Shown here in pieces: positions 60,307-64,000 of a DNA stretch of 64,000 nt. The DNA is from Ensifer sp. BR816. Lineage in GTDB: Bacteria; Pseudomonadota; Alphaproteobacteria; Rhizobiales; Rhizobiaceae. Each line of letters begins with the position of its first letter. Position 1 is the first letter of the stretch. Both the position numbers and the translations under genes were made by a program. The DNA is taken from positions 1,345,330 to 1,409,329 of the forward strand of contig NZ_KB905370.1 of the NCBI RefSeq assembly GCF_000378985.1. Direction: 5' to 3'. The notes beneath the pieces are model-generated. The model saw nothing but the letters and a program-made list of their open reading frames with translations, was not told the DNA's origin and did not search any database.

Positions 60307-60525
60307 ATGGACGAGTTTCTCGACAGGAAGGAAGGGTATGAAATCACGGAAGCCGATCAACAGATGATGACCTTCGACCAGGAGCAGCTTGTCGGTCAGT
60401 TCCTACTCGACCGGGAAAGCATCGTACGCTGGAGTTTCACCGAAGTCCTGGAGAGCGGGCTCCAAACGTTCAATGCGCCCAACCCTGAGGAATTGATGTT
60501 AGCAGCTTCCAAGGTTGCACATTAA
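60307..60525 (+). CDS. Small hypothetical protein
   Basis: 72 residues (MDEFLDRKEGYEITEADQQMMTFDQEQLVGQF...), acidic, largely helical by composition. Start ATG 60307 has GGGCGAG upstream. I recognise no family, and it may be a chance frame; the amino-acid composition is more protein-like than the other short frames nearby. Confidence 0.4.
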   Translation: MDEFLDRKEGYEITEADQQMMTFDQEQLVGQFLLDRESIVRWSFTEVLESGLQTFNAPNPEELMLAASKVAH

Positions 60526-60791
60526 TAGCTGCCAAAGAACTCGCTGCAAAACCGCTGGCGCCACAGAGCGGCGGGCTTGCCATCATCTCGGAGGAGCGGC
60601 TTCATCGGAACCGGCAGGCTGCCGCCGGCTAGACTCTCTCGCCCCCATCAACTGGTTCACGCTCAGGCGCTTCCTGTGCTGCTGCAGGGCCGTGGGAATT
60701 CGCCGGTTTAAGTCCGCCTGTTGTTCACGATCGACTGATAAGACGCGCAGTGCTGTCGTCGCGGCGCCACGGCATCAAGTCGACACTTCGG

Positions 60792-61571
60792 TCAGGGCGT
60801 CCGCGCGATTGGTGCGGAGCGAGGCGAAACCAGCGTCGCTTCGAGGTAGCGCGACGCCGCCTCCGTCCGATTGCTCACTTTCATCTTCTGGTAGATGTTG
60901 CGGACATGCACCTTGACTGTGTTTTCGGCAAGCCCGAGACGATCGGCGATGATCTTGTTCCGCGTGCCCGTGCATACGAGATCGAGAATCTGGATCTCGC
61001 GCGTGCTCAGGAGGCTTTGGGCAATGTCGGTCTCGCGTTCCATATTAGTATCTTCCGAAGTCGCCTGTCTTTGCGCGACAACGCCGCCCCCTGCGAGCCC
61101 TCTCAGTGCCAGGCACCGAAGCAAGGCGACGGGAAAATGCTCGCCGCCCTTCATCAAGAGATCGATGGCGCTAAGGCATACGTCGAGATTGAGATTCAGG
61201 GGCAGCACGCCTTGAAGCAACCCTTCGTCGACAAGTTCCGCGATCGACGAGTCGAGCTCTTCCGCATTCTGCACCATCAGGCCGATCGCGGCATTTGGAT
61301 GGAGCTCGTGAATCATCCTCATGATTGATGGAAATACTGCCGCCGGCAGACGATAGAGCATGATCAGGCTTACGCCGATAAGATTGCTGTTCAGAAGATC
61401 CTCGGGATCGGAAAGGCTTACGACGTCTTGATCTTGAAAACGCATGCTGATCGCCTGCGTCAGACACTCGGACAACAGATCGGTCTTCGCGAGAATGACG
61501 ACCTTGCTTTTCTTCGGCAACACCTTATTGCGCTCTTCAGTATTGCTCAGGGTCGAGCTAGTGCGGTCCAT
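60792..61571 (-). CDS. LuxR-type response regulator with degenerate receiver (paralogue 2)
   Basis: 259 residues, clearly paralogous to 34903-35679 along the whole length: shared TLSN near the start, LLxECLTQAI, GGEHFPxALLR, LSTREIQILDL and NKIIADRLGLAENTVKVHVRNIYQKM. The phosphoacceptor strand reads VSLIMLYRLP, so the Asp is lost here too. The leader CCAAGGAGGG just before the ATG is also shared, which points to duplication of gene plus ribosome site. Expected to bind DNA without phosphorelay control. Target genes are not known; AT-rich sequence lies upstream. Confidence 0.85.
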   Translation of the reverse strand: MDRTSSTLSNTEERNKVLPKKSKVVILAKTDLLSECLTQAISMRFQDQDVVSLSDPEDLLNSNLIGVSLIMLYRLPAAVFPSIMRMIHELHPNAAIGLMVQNAEELDSSIAELVDEGLLQGVLPLNLNLDVCLSAIDLLMKGGEHFPVALLRCLALRGLAGGGVVAQRQATSEDTNMERETDIAQSLLSTREIQILDLVCTGTRNKIIADRLGLAENTVKVHVRNIYQKMKVSNRTEAASRYLEATLVSPRSAPIARTP

Positions 61572-62260
61572 TTTGCCCTCCTTGGCACTCCCTAGGTCTT
61601 GCGGATTATTGTGTCGATACTAGTTGAATTCATGAAAATTGTAGTTGAAATAAATTCAATTATTAAAAATGGTACGTTCTCGATCTATCAATACTTCGCG
61701 CTAATTGTGTTTTATCGATACTATTAACGAGCGCCATTGTCATTATCGCTAAGTTCCGATAGTTATCGCGCCGTTCATTTCTACTCACGATGGACTAGCT
61801 CAGATCGCCGTCAACCAGAGTATGGCCCTAATGATCGATGCTTCTTTGGTGGGCAAGCCAAACAAGCCCGAGCGCTGAATTCGGTCAGAATGCTGCGTCA
61901 ACGCTCGCCTCACGGTAATTGCGGTCCAGAAATCCCGAAGGTTCAATTGGGCAGCCGCGCGCCGCGTCTGCCGCTCTCTAAATCAGAGCGCCTAAGTTTC
62001 GCTTCTGAAGCTTAAAGTCGAAAGCTCGCTTGTCTCTTCAACTCGCTCCTTCTCTGGGGATTCCCGCTCGGCTTGGCCGGCGGCAAGGAACTGGCTGGAC
62101 GCAAGCTTCCCTCAGGCAGCGCAATCGCGCCCGGAGGCATGTGTCTCTTTATGGCGACTCCTGGCGCGAATTCTTTGTTTGTTAGCTTCTATCGCGTAAG
62201 ATTTTACGTGAGCGTGAGCGAACGTGATTCTAGATTGGCCCAGTGTTTAGGGGATGAATA
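61572..62260. other. AT-rich intergenic region
   Basis: About 690 bases between the divergent LuxR-type gene and the lipoprotein gene. Composition is clearly AT-rich at 61600-61760. Short frames such as 61737-62015 lack a family match and a good ribosome site. Holds the promoters of both neighbours; nothing else is supported. Confidence 0.5.
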
Positions 62261-62785
62261 TTGACATATCAAACTCAGTCACGACTTGGTCGCCTTTCGC
62301 CATTGCTGTTGGCCGCGCTCGTCCTGAGCGGATGCCAATCGGCTGCTTTCGACGACGTCGCCGCATTTGGCGATAGTGCCAAAACTCTCGAGGACGACTC
62401 GGCCGTCGCCTTCTACAAGAACGACGAACTGATCACGACCGGCAGGTTGCAGTTCAAGGAAAAGAATTACGGAAAGTCCTACGCGATCTACAAACGTGCG
62501 GTTGCCGTCTTTCCGAAGGACCCTGCTGCTTGGCTCGGCTTCGCCGCCTCGTCTGACATGATCGGACGGTTCGACACGTCGGATCGGGCCTATCAGCAAC
62601 TCTCCAAGATGATCGGCAACAGTCCGGTTTATTACAACAACATCGGCTATTCCCATCTTCTGCGCGGCGACTTGCCGCGCGCACGCCAGTACTTCCTCAA
62701 GGCATACGAGCTCGACCCGGCGAATGAGACGACCGCACGGAATCTCGAGTTGATGAAGAACAGCGTCAAATACGCGCAGCGGTAA
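62261..62785 (+). CDS. TadD-like TPR lipoprotein
   Basis: 174-residue lipoprotein: hydrophobic LSPLLLAALVLSGC with the lipobox Cys at residue 25. It is followed by a linker and two to three TPR-like repeats (GRLQFKEKNYGKSYAIYKRAVAVFPKDPAAWLGFAAS, VYYNNIGYSHLLRGDLPRARQYFLKAYELDPANE). It resembles TadD, the Flp/tight-adherence pilus assembly pilotin, but no other tad genes are in the window. The start is a TTG at 62261 with GGGGATG upstream. It ends ahead of a perfect hairpin terminator. Confidence 0.8.
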   Translation: MTYQTQSRLGRLSPLLLAALVLSGCQSAAFDDVAAFGDSAKTLEDDSAVAFYKNDELITTGRLQFKEKNYGKSYAIYKRAVAVFPKDPAAWLGFAASSDMIGRFDTSDRAYQQLSKMIGNSPVYYNNIGYSHLLRGDLPRARQYFLKAYELDPANETTARNLELMKNSVKYAQR

Positions 62786-62820
62786 TAGCCGGCAGACTGC
62801 CTACCGCATGTTTCGTTAAA

Positions 62821-62864
62821 CCCTACAGCGCCGCGCGTCTCATCAGACGCGCGGCGCTGTAGGG
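62821..62864 (+). terminator. Perfect 20-bp hairpin repeat, probable terminator
   Basis: CCCTACAGCGCCGCGCGTCT, loop CATC, then its exact reverse complement and TTTT. It lies 36 bases after the lipoprotein gene. Decayed relatives are at 50576, 53251, 56518 and 59885. Confidence 0.8.
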
Positions 62865-62995
62865 TTTTGCGTTTCTGCCTGCCTTTGTCGATTAATTCTT
62901 GAACCGGCTACAAGTTAAGAACTGGTTAAGTTCTATCGCAAGTTTCCGACCCATGCCGCCGCCGTTGCAGTTGGCGGGTTCTCGCATAGCTTCCG

Positions 62996-63556
62996 CTATC
63001 GCACCTTCCGCAGGATCAACTTGCCCTCCGGCGAAATCGACCTTTCGTAGCGCGGCAAGTTCGATACGACGCCCTCCGTCCCGGTAGCGGGCAGGCTGCT
63101 GTCCTGAGACTCCAGTTCCGTGGCAGCGGTCGTCAGCGAGGGCTCGAGACGCTGCGTCGCCCCCTTGCCCGGAGCGCTCAGGATAACAGAACCGCCGGAA
63201 CTCGGCAGACCGGAGCGCATCCCGTCATCCAGCTCCAAGACCGCCTTCTGCAGGTTCTCGACCCGCTGGCGAACGATCGCCAGTTCATCGGCCCCTGCGA
63301 CCCTGGCGATGTTGCGGCTCTGTTTTTCGAGTTGCAGCTTTAACCCGTCGATCGAGCGCTTGACTCCTGCCAATACTTCGCGGCTTTCTCGGACGTCGGC
63401 TGCGTTCTTGGCGGTGTAGAGCAAGATACCAGCGTTCAGCGGCAGAAACACCAGTGCCAGAGCAATGAATGGCGCAGCCCGTTTTCGAACAGGCTCATCC
63501 GCCTTTTGTTCGCGCCGCGCGTCGGGTTCGACCTCGATATTCGTCATGCCAACCAT
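62996..63556 (-). CDS. Membrane-anchored coiled-coil protein of unknown function
   Basis: About 186 residues from ATG 63556 (MVGMTNIEVEPDARR), which has GGAG eight bases upstream; ATG 63574 and 63547 are alternatives. One hydrophobic segment (FIALALVFLPLNAGILLYTA, about 30-50) is followed by a periplasmic coiled coil (VRESREVLAGVKRSIDGLKLQLEKQSRNIARV and VRQRVENLQKAVLELDD). A Ser/Gly-rich stretch and a tail ending SPEGKLILRKVR come last. I recognise no family; a scaffold in an envelope complex is possible. Confidence 0.65.
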   Translation of the reverse strand: MVGMTNIEVEPDARREQKADEPVRKRAAPFIALALVFLPLNAGILLYTAKNAADVRESREVLAGVKRSIDGLKLQLEKQSRNIARVAGADELAIVRQRVENLQKAVLELDDGMRSGLPSSGGSVILSAPGKGATQRLEPSLTTAATELESQDSSLPATGTEGVVSNLPRYERSISPEGKLILRKVR

Positions 63557-63680
63557 CACCTCACTCCGCCGCAAGCCGGGCCGTGGCCCTGAACTACCAA
63601 TCCCCGAGACGACGGGGGCCGATTTAGCCGAGGCGAGCGCCGCGCCTCAATAGTCTTGGGACTTCTACGCCGCCCAACCG

Positions 63681-64000
63681 CTAGTCCGCCGTGAAGACGC
63701 CTTCCCAGGCCCGTTCGAGCATCTCCAGCGACGCCACCTTCTGCAATCCGTTGAATACGCAATAGGATCCGATGAAGTCGAGAAGATACTTGGGATGGTA
63801 GCAGGAGCCCAGTGATTCGCCACCGTATTTGCGATCGTAGAACAGTTCCAGGTCCGACACTAACATCTCTACCGCCACGCCGCGCGCATAGGCCTCGAAT
63901 ATCTGGATATATTCTGCCCGCGAAGGATTGTTGACGAATATCTTGTATTTTAGCCGCCGCAGCCCAGCCTCGTCGGAAAGTTCCCTCGGGGCAATATTGG
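63681..64000 (-). CDS. Unidentified protein, C-terminal part (continues beyond window)
   Basis: The frame is open to the right edge, so the 5' end is outside. The visible 105 residues read NIAPRELSDEAGLRRLKYKI at the edge, then NPSRAEYIQIFEAYARGVAVEMLVSDLELFYDRKYGG and YHPKYLLDFIGSYCVFNGLQKVASLEMLERAWEGVFTAD at the C-terminus. It is soluble and helix-rich with no motif that I can assign. A GTG at 63878 is an internal codon, not the start. Confidence 0.65.
   Translation of the reverse strand, partial: NIAPRELSDEAGLRRLKYKIFVNNPSRAEYIQIFEAYARGVAVEMLVSDLELFYDRKYGGESLGSCYHPKYLLDFIGSYCVFNGLQKVASLEMLERAWEGVFTAD

Noticed and set aside
61737-62015. Short open frame of 92 codons
   Set aside because: Ser-rich translation without pattern, in an AT-rich promoter region.

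Overview
The window comes from the chromosome of a high-GC alphaproteobacterium of the Sinorhizobium/Ensifer type (Rhizobiales). Evidence: a fused MrpA/MrpB (phaAB) antiporter operon of the S. meliloti kind, an aerobic cobalamin cluster in the cobF-G-H-I-J-K-L-M order described for Pseudomonas denitrificans (now placed near Ensifer) with closely matching protein sequences, a bkd operon, a tyrosine/homogentisate degradation block, and dispersed intergenic hairpin repeats of rhizobial style. No rRNA, tRNA, phage, IS element or CRISPR was seen. Identifications rest on motif recognition and memory of the families, not on database searches. || Layout. 1-2.0 kb: 3' part of a CHASE-PAS-GGDEF-EAL c-di-GMP protein. 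2.2-8.3 kb: pha (Mrp-type) cation/proton antiporter operon with overlapping genes. 8.3-15.5 kb: cobM, cobL, cobK (opposite strand), cobJ, cobI, cobH, cobG, cobF, then ung. 16.4-19.6 kb: modABC molybdate transport with a ModE-type operator, and a single-domain modE. 19.6-25.9 kb: an SDR dehydrogenase, then the four-gene branched-chain 2-oxoacid dehydrogenase operon. 26.2-34.8 kb: acetyl-CoA acetyltransferase, purU, and tyrosine catabolism (maiA, fahA, an MBL-fold hydrolase, hmgA, a MarR regulator, an Lrp regulator, hpd). || 34.9-50.6 kb is the accessory-looking part. It holds an atypical LuxR-type regulator, a HEPN-motif protein, a 577-residue Gln/Asn/Gly-repeat protein and a 669-residue repeat protein. 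These are followed by a type I secretion ABC ATPase and its HlyD-type adaptor, a fusion of an acetyltransferase-like domain with TPRs, a SAM methyltransferase and a second GGDEF-EAL protein. The most economical reading is a dedicated secretion system for extracellular matrix-like proteins, possibly linked to c-di-GMP. This is the best candidate for an undescribed system in the window. || 50.6-53.5 kb is degenerate: an alcohol dehydrogenase broken at an 11-base homopolymer, and C-terminal stubs of a LivK-like binding protein and a LysR regulator joined back to back. Beside these is a probable small RNA with three anti-Shine-Dalgarno hairpin loops, resembling the alpha-r14 family. 53.7-59.9 kb: PEP carboxylase, a LacI-type regulator, a 2-hydroxyacid dehydrogenase and a frameshifted APH-family kinase. 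An identical 12-bp palindrome precedes both ppc and the dehydrogenase, suggesting a small LacI regulon. 60.8-64 kb: a paralogue of the atypical LuxR regulator, a TadD-like lipoprotein, a membrane-anchored coiled-coil protein and a partial gene at the edge.
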